A stretch of 64,000 bases of DNA from Verrucomicrobiia bacterium. Lineage in GTDB: Bacteria > Verrucomicrobiota > Verrucomicrobiia > Verrucomicrobiales > DEV007. The position numbers were made by a program, and so were the translations under genes. The notes below the pieces were generated by a model. That model was not told the DNA's origin. It made no database searches and was given only the letters and a program-made list of their open reading frames with translations. The stretch is from NCBI GenBank assembly GCA_030425385.1, contig JAUIAH010000027.1, forward strand, positions 1 through 64,000, read 5' to 3'. Below are positions 25,061 to 33,499 of this stretch, piece by piece (positions within the stretch are counted from its first letter, which is position 1; every line of letters begins with the position of its first letter).

Positions 25061-25753
25061 ATGGCCATAGACGTCCTCTTCTTCGACGCGGTAGGAACGC
25101 TCTTTGGACTTCGCCATCCTCCGGGGCACACCTATGCGCGCTTCGCGCAAGCCGCGGGCATCGCTGTGGAACCCGATGCCGTGGCGCGGGCCTTTCCGGG
25201 GGCTTGGCAAGGAGCCGGTGCTCCTGACTATCAGAATGCTCATGACGAAGCCGCTCGCGAAGCGGTCGATCGCCGGTGGTGGCGCGGCATCGTGCAGGAG
25301 AGCCTCACCCAAGCGGGAGCCACCTTTTCTCAGGAAGCACTGACCACGTGCTTTGACGCCCTGTTCGCGCACTACGGAACGGTCGATCCCTGGATGGTCT
25401 ATGAGGAAACGCCCGACATTCTAGCAGCATTGCAATCCGAGTATCGATTGGCTGTCCTCTCTAACTTCGACCAGCGTTTGGTGACGGTGATGCGCGCCTT
25501 GGGATTGGCAAATTACTTCGAAGCCATCCTCTATTCGTCAGCGCTCGGGGCATCGAAACCGGCCCGTCTTGCTTTCGAGAAAGCCCTGGCTCACCTGGGG
25601 GTGCCGGCTACGCGTGCGCTTCACGTGGGTGACGATCCCCACAAGGACGCGCATGGAGCCTCTGAAGTAGGCCTCCAATCGTATCTTCTCGACCGCCCGA
25701 TGAAAGATCTCCGTGGTTTGCCACGTTTCCTAACAGACCACGACCGTCTTTGA
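25061..25753 (+). CDS. HAD-like hydrolase, subfamily IA
   Basis: The product is 230 residues. The HAD motifs are FFDAVGTLF (motif I, first Asp present but the second Asp position is Val), LAVLSNFDQR (motif II), SALGASKPA (motif III Lys) and HVGDDPHKDAHGA (motif IV). Motif I in the form DAVGT is known from a group of HAD-IA proteins; the missing second Asp argues against classical phosphatase chemistry. The start at 25061 follows the esterase stop by 4 bp, and longer forms overlap that gene. Confidence 0.88.
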   Translation: MAIDVLFFDAVGTLFGLRHPPGHTYARFAQAAGIAVEPDAVARAFPGAWQGAGAPDYQNAHDEAAREAVDRRWWRGIVQESLTQAGATFSQEALTTCFDALFAHYGTVDPWMVYEETPDILAALQSEYRLAVLSNFDQRLVTVMRALGLANYFEAILYSSALGASKPARLAFEKALAHLGVPATRALHVGDDPHKDAHGASEVGLQSYLLDRPMKDLRGLPRFLTDHDRL

Positions 25754-25845
25754 ACGGCGCGACCCCTTCCCCTGTCTGTGGGTTGGAATCTCTAAGGAAA
25801 CCGGTGGCAAAGATCGGCTTCTTCTTTAACCTTTCCTCTCCAGAA

Positions 25846-26892
25846 ATGAACACCTCTTCTTTCTCCCTCTTCGTGCTCCTCGCGGTGAGCCTGTTGACCT
25901 GGATCCCCCACCCCACTCAGGCGCAGACGACCGCTCCCGTTCAGCAACAGCAGCAGTATTATCAGCAAGCCCCTCAGAAGCGGTCGTTTCTTTCGCGCTT
26001 CCGTCACGCTCCGCGCACCCAACAACAGCAACAGCCTCAAGCAGTCCCACAGGCTCAGCAGCAGCAACAGCCTACCAAGCGCGGATTCTCGCTTCGCTTG
26101 CCGAAGTTCAAGAAGCCGAATATTCGCATGCCGCGCCTGGACCTTTCCAAAGTCCGCATGCCCAAGGTGAAGACTCCCAAACTGAAATGGCCCTTTGGCG
26201 GGCGTCAGGAGGTGAAGAAGCAGGTGATGAATTATCCCAACGCCGTGCAGAACCAACAAATCGGTGGGGCCTATGGCATCGTCACGGGCCAAGGGGTCAA
26301 ATTCTACGAAATCGGCCCTAGCCAGCCCTTGGGTCCGGACGAACGGCTCGCTCAGGGCACTCTGGTGACGATTCGGAGCAATGACCGCTCATGGGCCTAC
26401 GTCACGCTCAAGGATCAGCGCTCGGGCTACATCGGGCTGGACCAGGTGCGTTTCGCCGCACCTCAAGAGGTCTCTCGAGCACAGCCCAAGACACGCTCCC
26501 GCTCGACGAAGAAGAGCACCCGTTCGCGCCGACTCGCCTCCAACTCGGGCACGAAGAAGAAATACACGCCGCCCGCGTTGCCGAAAGCAGCTGCCGACTT
26601 GGAAGAGGCTTCCGAGCCTGAGGTCAATCCTCTCCTTGGAGCCGCACAGGAAGACGAACCCGAGGTCGCTCAGTCGCCCGAGCCACTCCCAGTGGATTCT
26701 CCTGAAGTGCTCTTCGATCCCATTCTCGATCCTTTGGAGCCCATTCCTGGGGACATGGTGCCGAGTGCAGGTCCTGGACCGGAGCCCTTCCTGTCCGATC
26801 CGATTCCATCGATCGAGGAAGAGCTGCGGGCCATCCGCGAAGCGAAGGAGGCTGCGGGTGAGGATGACGTGCCGTTGCCGTCCGATTCTTAG
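25846..26892 (+). CDS. Exported low-complexity protein with an SH3-like domain
   Basis: The product is 348 residues. After a signal peptide (SLFVLLAVSLLTWIPHPTQA) comes a glutamine-rich stretch (about 28-85) with several runs of 4-5 Gln. A very basic Lys/Pro repeat follows (about 87-130; IRMPRLDLSKVRMPKVK). Residues about 145-210 look like a bacterial SH3 (VTGQGVKFYEIG, GTLVTIRSND, SGYIGLDQVRF), which could bind cell-wall peptides. The tail is first basic (RSRSTKKSTRSRR), then acidic and Pro-rich. It may be an envelope or wall-associated structural protein. The start at 25846 puts the signal peptide at the N-terminus. Confidence 0.72.
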   Translation: MNTSSFSLFVLLAVSLLTWIPHPTQAQTTAPVQQQQQYYQQAPQKRSFLSRFRHAPRTQQQQQPQAVPQAQQQQQPTKRGFSLRLPKFKKPNIRMPRLDLSKVRMPKVKTPKLKWPFGGRQEVKKQVMNYPNAVQNQQIGGAYGIVTGQGVKFYEIGPSQPLGPDERLAQGTLVTIRSNDRSWAYVTLKDQRSGYIGLDQVRFAAPQEVSRAQPKTRSRSTKKSTRSRRLASNSGTKKKYTPPALPKAAADLEEASEPEVNPLLGAAQEDEPEVAQSPEPLPVDSPEVLFDPILDPLEPIPGDMVPSAGPGPEPFLSDPIPSIEEELRAIREAKEAAGEDDVPLPSDS

Positions 26893-26961
26893 CAAGCGGC
26901 AAAGAAACATTGCTTTCGGCACGGGGTTTCAGCCAACGTTAGGCGAACCTCCTGTCCCGCG

Positions 26962-28308
26962 ATGCTTTCTATTCTTGGCCAAGACACTGGCGAATCCTTC
27001 TGCGACGGCTTTTCCCGTCGGAACTTCCTCCGCATCGGCGGGCTCGGCGTGGCCGGGTGCGCCCTACCCGACATCCTCCGGGCCGAGGCGGCCTCTGGAC
27101 GGCGTCCTGGGGACAAAGCGGTCATTATGATCTTCCTCCCGGGCGGCCCGCCGCACCAGGACATGTTCGATCTCAAGATGGATGCCCCGGCGGAGATCCG
27201 GGGTGAATTCTCTCCCATCTCGACCAATGTACCTGGCATCCAGATTTGTGAGCATTTCCCCCGTCTGGCCAAGCGGATGGACAAGTTCTCCATCATCCGC
27301 TCGATCGTCGGAGCGTCGGGGGATCACGATGCTTACCAGTGCATGACGGGGCGTCCGCCCAAACGGAATTTGCCTCCAGGAGGCTGGCCGTCGATGGGAT
27401 CGGTCCTGTCCTCGCTGCAAGGATCGAATGGAGAGGCGGTGCCTCCATTTGTAGGGCTGGCGCCCAAGATGGGTGAGATGCGTTGGGCGGATCCCGGCAA
27501 ACCTGGATTCCTCGGCCCCGCGCACGCTCCATTTCAACCGAACGGTGGTGGCAAAAGTGATATGGTGCTCAACGGGATTTCCCTCGACCGCCTGTCTGAC
27601 CGCAAGCAGTTGCTTACTAGCTTTGATCAGTTCCGCCGCGAGACAGATGCCTCGGGAGCGATGGACGGACTGGACACCTTCACCCAGCAGGCGTTCGGAG
27701 TATTGACCTCTAGCAAATTGGTTGAGGCGATGGATCTGGAGAAGGAAGATGCTAGAGTTCGAGAGAGCTACGGCAAGGGCATCGCCAAGAACGTCGCGGA
27801 TGGTGGGCCTCGCTTGATGGAGCAGTTTCTCATGGCGCGTCGTCTTGTCGAAGCGGGCGTCCGCTGTGTCACTCTTGCCTTCAGCCGCTGGGACTGGCAT
27901 GGCAACAATTTCAAACGCGGTCGTGAAGACATGCCGATGCTCGATCAAGGGGTGACGGCCTTGGTCGACGATCTCCATCAGCGCGGTCTTGACAACGATG
28001 TCAGTGTGATTGTCTGGGGTGAATTTGGGCGCACGCCCACCATCAATGCCCAGGCTGGGCGCGATCACTGGCCACGTGTTTCCTGTGCGCTGCTCGCCGG
28101 TGGGGGCATGCCTTCGGGCCAAGTCATTGGCGCAACGGACCGCTTGGGCGGAGAGGCAAGTGATCGCCCCGTCCATTTCCAAGAAGTGCATGCCACGCTC
28201 TACCGCAATATGGGCATTGATGTGAAATCGACGACGGTGGATGATCTCACGGGACGCCCGCGCTATCTGGTGGATCAAGAGTACGATCCTATTCCTGAGT
28301 TGATCTAG
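26962..28308 (+). CDS. DUF1501 protein, Tat-exported, second copy
   Basis: The product is 448 residues with a Tat leader at about 18-40 ([20 protein letters not shown]). The DUF1501 core has [55 protein letters not shown] and [18 protein letters not shown]. It is only distantly similar to the DUF1501 protein at 21043 and represents a different branch. In PVC bacteria it typically sits behind a DUF1549/DUF1553 gene; here it stands alone between the SH3-like protein and a DCC protein. Confidence 0.9.
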   Translation: MLSILGQDTGESFCDGFSRRNFLRIGGLGVAGCALPDILRAEAASGRRPGDKAVIMIFLPGGPPHQDMFDLKMDAPAEIRGEFSPISTNVPGIQICEHFPRLAKRMDKFSIIRSIVGASGDHDAYQCMTGRPPKRNLPPGGWPSMGSVLSSLQGSNGEAVPPFVGLAPKMGEMRWADPGKPGFLGPAHAPFQPNGGGKSDMVLNGISLDRLSDRKQLLTSFDQFRRETDASGAMDGLDTFTQQAFGVLTSSKLVEAMDLEKEDARVRESYGKGIAKNVADGGPRLMEQFLMARRLVEAGVRCVTLAFSRWDWHGNNFKRGREDMPMLDQGVTALVDDLHQRGLDNDVSVIVWGEFGRTPTINAQAGRDHWPRVSCALLAGGGMPSGQVIGATDRLGGEASDRPVHFQEVHATLYRNMGIDVKSTTVDDLTGRPRYLVDQEYDPIPELI

Positions 28309-28333
28309 CCCGCCTCCTGCGACTGGTTGATGC

Positions 28334-28771
28334 ATGACTGAGCCCTCAGGAGCCCGCAACGTGATCTTCGTGGATGGTGCCTGTGTGCTTTGTCATGGTC
28401 TTGTCGCATTCCTGCTCAAGCGGGACAAACGCAAAGTCCTCTCCTTCTCCACGCTGCAAGGCAAGACCGCCGCCATTGTTCTCTCAGAGCCACCCTATGA
28501 TCGCCTCCGACAGGAAGTCTCAACAGTGATCTATGTGCGTGATTGTCAGGGTCCTCACGAACGGATCTACACCCATTCCACCGCGGTTCTCCTAGCATTG
28601 CGCGATATCGGCGGCCCCTGGCGCCACGTCGCCTGGCTCCGTTTCCTTCCTTCTCCTCTCCGCAACCTTGGCTATCGTTTCATCGCCCACAACCGCTACC
28701 GTTGGTTCGGCAAACATGACGATGCCTGTCCCCTACCTTCTCAAGATGACACTGCCCGCTTCCTTGCTTAA
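28334..28771 (+). CDS. DCC-type thiol-disulfide oxidoreductase family protein (DUF393)
   Basis: The product is 145 residues, cytoplasmic. The DxxCxxC motif that names the family is DGACVLCH near residue 12, followed by FLLKRDKRKVLSFSTLQG and later HNRYRWFGKHDDACPLP. A thioredoxin-like redox role is assumed for the family but not shown. The 3' end overlaps the start of the next gene by 26 bp, suggesting coupling. Confidence 0.88.
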   Translation: MTEPSGARNVIFVDGACVLCHGLVAFLLKRDKRKVLSFSTLQGKTAAIVLSEPPYDRLRQEVSTVIYVRDCQGPHERIYTHSTAVLLALRDIGGPWRHVAWLRFLPSPLRNLGYRFIAHNRYRWFGKHDDACPLPSQDDTARFLA

Positions 28772-30065
28772 ACCCTTCTTCCTCACACTCACTTATTCCT
28801 CCATCGCGCTTGCGGTTGAGATCCCTTGGCCGGACAAAAGTGGTCCGACCAAAGACGGCCACGTTCCCGCGGCTCACGGCGAAGGCCTGGCCACGGCGTG
28901 GGATGAGGAGACTGGCAAGAACATTGCTTGGAAGACGCCATTGCCCGAGGAGGGCCATTCCACACCAGTCATCGCGGGGGACATGCTCTGGTTTACCAGT
29001 GCGAACAAAGAGGGTAGCAAGCAATACGTGGATGGTGTCCATCGCGAAACGGGTGCCCTGGTGCACCATCACCTCCTCTTTGAGAACGTGGATCCCGAGC
29101 CGCTGAGCAATAGTGTGAACAACTATGCCGCGCCTTCATGCGTGATCGATGAAACCGGCCTCTATGTGCACTTTGGCTCTTACGGAACGGCGAAACTCGA
29201 TCCCGAGACGCTCAAGCCCATCTGGCAGCGCCGTGACCTGCCTTGCCAACACTACCGCGGCCCTGGGTCTTCTCCAGTCCTCTATCAGAATCTCCTTATC
29301 CTCACCATGGATGGGGTCGACCAACAATATCTCACGGCTCTGGACAAGGACACCGGGAAAACGGTGTGGCGCACGGATCGCACCACTGACTACGGCGACA
29401 TCGGTCCCGATGGCAAACCCGAGCGCGAAGGCGACAATCGCAAAGCCTATGGCACGCCTAGCATTGCGCACGCGAATGGCGTCCCTCAATTGATCTCCGT
29501 CGGTTCCCGCGCTCTCTTCGGCTACGAGCCGCTCACCGGCAAGGAGCTGTGGACCATTCCCCACGGCAACTTCAACGCGGCGGTGCGGCCCGTTTCTCAC
29601 AATGGCCTACTCTTCGTCAACACTGGCTCGTCCCGGGCCCACTTGTTAGCCATCCGACTCGATGACAAGATGCACGGCGACATCCGCGAATCTCATATCG
29701 TGTGGGACCGCGACAAGCGGAACAGCCGCTTTTCGGGGCATGTGCTCGTCGGCGATCGTATTGTCCAATCTACCGAGGGTGGCATCGTCTCCTGCATCGA
29801 TCAGAAAACGGGCGAGCAACTTTGGTCGGATCGGCTCCCCGGCACTTACATGGCCACCCCCATCGTGGTGGGTAATCGTGTCTACTACAGCAATGAGACG
29901 GGGCAAAGCCGCATCCTTGAGATTGGTGATACCTTCAAGGTCATCGGCGAGGCCGAACTCGAGCTAGGCATTCAAGCCTCAGCGGCGGTGGCAGATGGCG
30001 CCCTGTATCTCCGCACGAAGAAGGCGCTCTACAAGATCCAGGCCGAGGCCTCTTCAAACAACTAG
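28746..30065 (+). CDS. Exported PQQ-like beta-propeller protein
   Basis: The product is 439 residues with a signal peptide (LLKPFFLTLTYSSIALA). It has repeated propeller blades of the PQQ-binding-like/WD40-like type: WKTPLPEEGHSTPVIAGD, YLTALDKDTGKTVWRTD, LFGYEPLTGKELWTIPHG, VSCIDQKTGEQLWSDRLPG. These W-x-D/E-x-TG-x2-W units are typical of the outer-membrane-protein-assembly/PQQ-like group. Common in PVC genomes, probably binding rather than catalytic. Start 28746 was chosen for its signal peptide; an ATG ten codons upstream is possible. Confidence 0.85.
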   Translation: MTLPASLLKPFFLTLTYSSIALAVEIPWPDKSGPTKDGHVPAAHGEGLATAWDEETGKNIAWKTPLPEEGHSTPVIAGDMLWFTSANKEGSKQYVDGVHRETGALVHHHLLFENVDPEPLSNSVNNYAAPSCVIDETGLYVHFGSYGTAKLDPETLKPIWQRRDLPCQHYRGPGSSPVLYQNLLILTMDGVDQQYLTALDKDTGKTVWRTDRTTDYGDIGPDGKPEREGDNRKAYGTPSIAHANGVPQLISVGSRALFGYEPLTGKELWTIPHGNFNAAVRPVSHNGLLFVNTGSSRAHLLAIRLDDKMHGDIRESHIVWDRDKRNSRFSGHVLVGDRIVQSTEGGIVSCIDQKTGEQLWSDRLPGTYMATPIVVGNRVYYSNETGQSRILEIGDTFKVIGEAELELGIQASAAVADGALYLRTKKALYKIQAEASSNN

Positions 30066-30073
30066 CATCATCG

Positions 30074-30943
30074 CTAGATCTCACTGAGATCCAAACGCCG
30101 GATCTCCAGGAGCCGATGGGTGCGTTCTCCAGATGGCTGATGGACTATGCCTTTCTCATCCAGGCGATCCGTTCGCACGAAAGCGGAGGCATGGATCACG
30201 TGGCCATCTTCTCCGATGATGCCCACGTGGGAACTTTCATCCCAGGCAGCAAAGAACGCCAAGTCGCCCAGCTGTGCTTCTGTCAGGCGCCCTACCACTT
30301 TCCCACAAGCACGCTGATCTGAGCTGTCCCGCGGCAACGCTTTCCCAAATGTCCGGTAAACCATTTGGACCAGCCCTGAGCAATCAATGCCAACTGGACT
30401 TCGCCCACCCCAAAGATAGGGCGCGTGCGCATACGCCTCCAAGGTAGCTAACAAGGCCTTTGGCGAATAGGGCTGAGCCCTTCCCACCTGGCCCCGCACC
30501 CAGCCGATCTTCCCTCCGGGAAGCACAAACTTGCCATTGGCATACCCAGGCAAGGGCGTGCCGCGCAAGAGAGTCACCGTCCGATTCTCGACACCACCGA
30601 GGCAATGCTGATCCACGACATAGTGCGTGGCCGATTCCGATTGAAACCAGGCATAGTCGCTCTCCGAGAGAGGCTCTCCCTGCCGCAGATCCAACCACCC
30701 TTCATAGCCGTCATGAGTCAGCCGAACCTTCCAGAAATGACGTTCTTCCTCCAGGATCTCAAACGTCTCCGCAAACAGCACCTGGGACACCATCTCACTC
30801 ACCAAATCTGGTGCGACCCGGAGCGGCGCGCAAGAGAGACGACAATAGCCATGATCCATGCCTACCGCTCGAAAGCTGGCCTCGTCTGTCAACCGATCTC
30901 GCTCCCCAATCAAACCAATCACGTTGCGAATTTCCGGGCACAT
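30074..30943 (-). CDS. NlpC/P60 cell-wall peptidase with SH3 domains
   Basis: The product is 289 residues. The catalytic NlpC/P60 domain (about 165-289) has the nucleophile in GIDCSGLVQ, the histidine in ESSHVGII and the third residue in DGHVIHAS. Residues about 35-155 form SH3-like binding domains (LRVAPDLVSEMVSQVLFAE, RHFWKVRLTHDGYEGWL). The layout matches gamma-D-glutamyl-diamino-acid endopeptidases of the YkfC type, which cut murein peptides. No signal peptide is visible, consistent with use on recycled peptides in the cytoplasm. ATG at 30862 is an alternative start near the usual N-terminus of this group. Confidence 0.87.
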   Translation of the reverse strand: MCPEIRNVIGLIGERDRLTDEASFRAVGMDHGYCRLSCAPLRVAPDLVSEMVSQVLFAETFEILEEERHFWKVRLTHDGYEGWLDLRQGEPLSESDYAWFQSESATHYVVDQHCLGGVENRTVTLLRGTPLPGYANGKFVLPGGKIGWVRGQVGRAQPYSPKALLATLEAYAHAPYLWGGRSPVGIDCSGLVQMVYRTFGKALPRDSSDQRACGKVVGRLTEAQLGDLAFFAAWDESSHVGIIGEDGHVIHASAFVRTDRLDEKGIVHQPSGERTHRLLEIRRLDLSEI

Positions 30944-31132
30944 CTCGCCATAATCCTAACATCATAACGAAACATTCTTGCAAGAGAGTCGTGGTCAGTA
31001 CAAGGATGCACGGAATCTGACAAGCTTGGCTCAGTCGATGCTGCTTATGAGAATTTCATAACTGATTCTTCCTGAAAGGCTCGCTTCATTGGGCTGATTG
31101 TTTAACCTCGCGTCAGCAACCCATTCCACTTC

Positions 31133-32170
31133 ATGTTAAGACCTTATCGAGTCGTTGTGCTTGGACTCCATCACGACCACGTATGGACGCATCTCCAGGA
31201 TCTGCGTATCTCCCGCCAGGCCGAATTGGTCGGCGTGGCCGATCCAAATCTTCCTCTTTTAAGCCAGGCGCGCAGCAAAGTGAGTTGTCCTACCTACGCG
31301 GACTATGAAGAACTGTTAGAATCCACTGAAGCTGACATCGCCTATATCTTTGCGAGCAATCGAATGGGAGCCTTGCTCGCGATGACGGCGGCCAAGCGCG
31401 GGCTCCACGTTCTGATAGAGAAACCGATGGCGGCAGACCTGGACGACGCAGATGAGATCTTGCGCGTGAGCGAAGCCGCTGGTGTGCAGCTGATGGTGAA
31501 TTGGCCGTTTGCCTGGTCACCACCACTCGTTCGCGCCCTCTCATTGATCGAGGAAGGCGACATCGGTCGCGTGTGGCAGGTGCGTTACCGCGCTGCGCAC
31601 GCGGGTCCAAAGGAACTGGGCTGCAGCCGTTACTTTTGTGACTGGCTCTTTGACACGCGTCTCAATGGCGGCGGCGCCCTCATGGACTACGCTTGCTATG
31701 GGTGTGCCTTGGCCCGGACGCTTATGGGCATGCCCAAGGGGGTTCGCGCTAACAAAGGACACTACGTGAAGACGAGCATGGAGGTCGAAGACAATGCGAC
31801 CGTCCTGCTAGACTACGAACGGGGCTCGGCACTGGCCGAGGCTTCCTGGTCGCAGCAAGGGGACCTTAGCTCTTACACGGCCTTCATCTACGGAGAGGAA
31901 GGCACGTTGATCGCGGACTGCTTGAAAGGCACGCTCACCCGCGCCGACCAGGAACATGCCAATGGCGAAGAAGTACCTCTGGATACGGTCCCAGCCTCGT
32001 TCCGCCATGCCACGGCGCATTTCACCACAGCTCTGAGCACGGGCGAACCCGTGACGCCACTCGTTTCCGCCCAAGTGGGACGGGACACGCAGGCCATCCT
32101 TGCAGCGGCGCGGCGCGCAAGCGAGGAACCATCCACGCCCATCCGCGCGTATCAGCCCGAGATCTCGTAG
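31133..32170 (+). CDS. Gfo/Idh/MocA family oxidoreductase
   Basis: The product is 345 residues, cytoplasmic. The Rossmann domain begins RVVVLGLHHDHVWTHLQDL, with the unusual LGLHHDH in place of the common GxGxxG. The EKP motif is IEKPMAA near 100, and GGGALMDYACYGCALARTLM near 180 replaces the more usual D-x3-H helix, with Cys and Tyr in place of His. The cofactor loop and catalytic helix are therefore atypical. It is preceded by a 189-bp gap with no gene. Its 3' end overlaps the minus-strand gene at 32152 by 19 bp. Confidence 0.88.
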   Translation: MLRPYRVVVLGLHHDHVWTHLQDLRISRQAELVGVADPNLPLLSQARSKVSCPTYADYEELLESTEADIAYIFASNRMGALLAMTAAKRGLHVLIEKPMAADLDDADEILRVSEAAGVQLMVNWPFAWSPPLVRALSLIEEGDIGRVWQVRYRAAHAGPKELGCSRYFCDWLFDTRLNGGGALMDYACYGCALARTLMGMPKGVRANKGHYVKTSMEVEDNATVLLDYERGSALAEASWSQQGDLSSYTAFIYGEEGTLIADCLKGTLTRADQEHANGEEVPLDTVPASFRHATAHFTTALSTGEPVTPLVSAQVGRDTQAILAAARRASEEPSTPIRAYQPEIS

Positions 32171-32487
32171 GATCTCGCCGTGGCGCTGTCTTGCTCCTCC
32201 AAACGACTTTCGAATCGCCCGATCGTCTCGACATTCTCTAACCGTTTTTCCAACGAAGCGAGACGCTCTTCGAGTTCTTTCTCTCGAGCGGACGGCCCCT
32301 TGGACGTGTTGCCCCCAAACAACCATACGGCCGACGCACTGAATCCTGCGGCAAGGACGACATAGGCAGGCAGGAAGAGAAACCGCCCAAACAAGACAAA
32401 GGGAAGGCTGACGATGAGCATGCCCACGCCATATTTCCATATGATCTCCGTGGCGCGAAGACGGATGTCACGCAGTTCCTCGCTCAT
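32152..32487 (-). CDS. Small membrane protein with coiled-coil tail (PspB-like), third gene of an hflKC operon
   Basis: The product is 111 residues. Two membrane segments (GVGMLIVSLPFVLFGRFLFL and AYVVLAAGFSASAVWLFG) precede a heptad-type coiled coil (REKELEERLASLEKRLENVE). The coiled coil recalls the C-terminal half of PspB, though PspB has a single helix. The ATG overlaps the hflC stop by 4 bp, so it is translationally coupled to hflC and probably acts with the HflKC-FtsH complex in membrane quality control. Function is inferred only from context. Confidence 0.7.
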   Translation of the reverse strand: MSEELRDIRLRATEIIWKYGVGMLIVSLPFVLFGRFLFLPAYVVLAAGFSASAVWLFGGNTSKGPSAREKELEERLASLEKRLENVETIGRFESRLEEQDSATARSYEISG

Positions 32488-33491
32488 GGAAACGCTGGGT
32501 AGGTCGTCGCAGGTTTCGCTGCTTTGTCAGTGCCATCCATGCTTTTGAGAAACTTGAAGAGATCACTCTCCGTCGAGAGGATAACGGTGGTGTCGTCAGC
32601 CATGACCTCCGAATAGGTTTCCATCGTCTTGATGAATTCGTAGAACTCGGCAGCCTCGCCACTTTGATTGTAAGCCTCCGCATAGATTTGAGTCGCTTTC
32701 GCGTCGGCTTCGCCTCGAATCTCTTGCACTTTCTTATAGGCTTCAGACTCGATCTTCTTCACTTCGAGGGACTTGTTCCCAAGAATCCGCGAGGCCTCGG
32801 CATTCCCTTCCGAACGGAACAGCTCGGCGATCTGCTCGCGTTCACTGATCATCCGTTCGTAGATCTGAGAGCGGACCTGCTCATTGTAATTGATCCGTTT
32901 GAATCGGACGTCTAACAGATCGATACCCAATTCCGCCAACTTGCCTTTGGCATTCTCCTTGATTTCCTTCTCAATGGCCGCCCGGCCTTTGGTGATCTTT
33001 TCAAGGATATTCACACCCCTCCCTTGCTGCCCAGACACCTCGAGGTCTGGTTGCATCGGTTCCCGGCCAATGGTTGTCCGGATCATTTCGATGAGGTCAT
33101 GCTTGGCGACGGCGTTCCGCGTCTCACTCCCGAGGATGTCATCCAAGCGTGACTGAGCTCGCCGTTCATTTCTCAATCGCAGGAAATACTGCATGGGATC
33201 GCTGATCTGCCAGCGAGCGAAGGTATCCACCTTGATGTAGAGCTTATCCTTCGTAGGCATTTCGTTAGGACGCCCATCCCATTCCAACACGCGCTTCTCG
33301 ATGACGTTGACCGTTTGAATGAAGGGCACTTTGAACTTCAGCCCTGCACTGGTGATCGGATCGCCCTTGGGCTTCCCGAACTCCGTGATGATGACTTGCT
33401 GGGATTCATTGACCGTGTAGAAGGAGCCGGAAACGACCATCAATGCGAGGACCGCTACGATCGCAGCGAGAATGAAGAATGCTTGTTTCAT
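32484..33491 (-). CDS. hflC: HflC, SPFH/band-7 membrane protein
   Basis: The product is 335 residues. One N-terminal membrane helix (AFFILAAIVAVLALMVVSG) precedes a band-7/SPFH domain (VNESQQVIITEFGKP; VEKRVLEWDG-like; DTFARWQISDPMQYFLRL) and a C-terminal helical part (REQIAELFRSEGNAEASRI, SEAYKKVQEIRGEADAKA). With HflK it forms a ring around the FtsH protease and limits its access to membrane substrates. The gene follows hflK by 8 bp. Confidence 0.93.
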   Translation of the reverse strand: MKQAFFILAAIVAVLALMVVSGSFYTVNESQQVIITEFGKPKGDPITSAGLKFKVPFIQTVNVIEKRVLEWDGRPNEMPTKDKLYIKVDTFARWQISDPMQYFLRLRNERRAQSRLDDILGSETRNAVAKHDLIEMIRTTIGREPMQPDLEVSGQQGRGVNILEKITKGRAAIEKEIKENAKGKLAELGIDLLDVRFKRINYNEQVRSQIYERMISEREQIAELFRSEGNAEASRILGNKSLEVKKIESEAYKKVQEIRGEADAKATQIYAEAYNQSGEAAEFYEFIKTMETYSEVMADDTTVILSTESDLFKFLKSMDGTDKAAKPATTYPAFP

Positions 33492-33499
33492 GAAATGGC

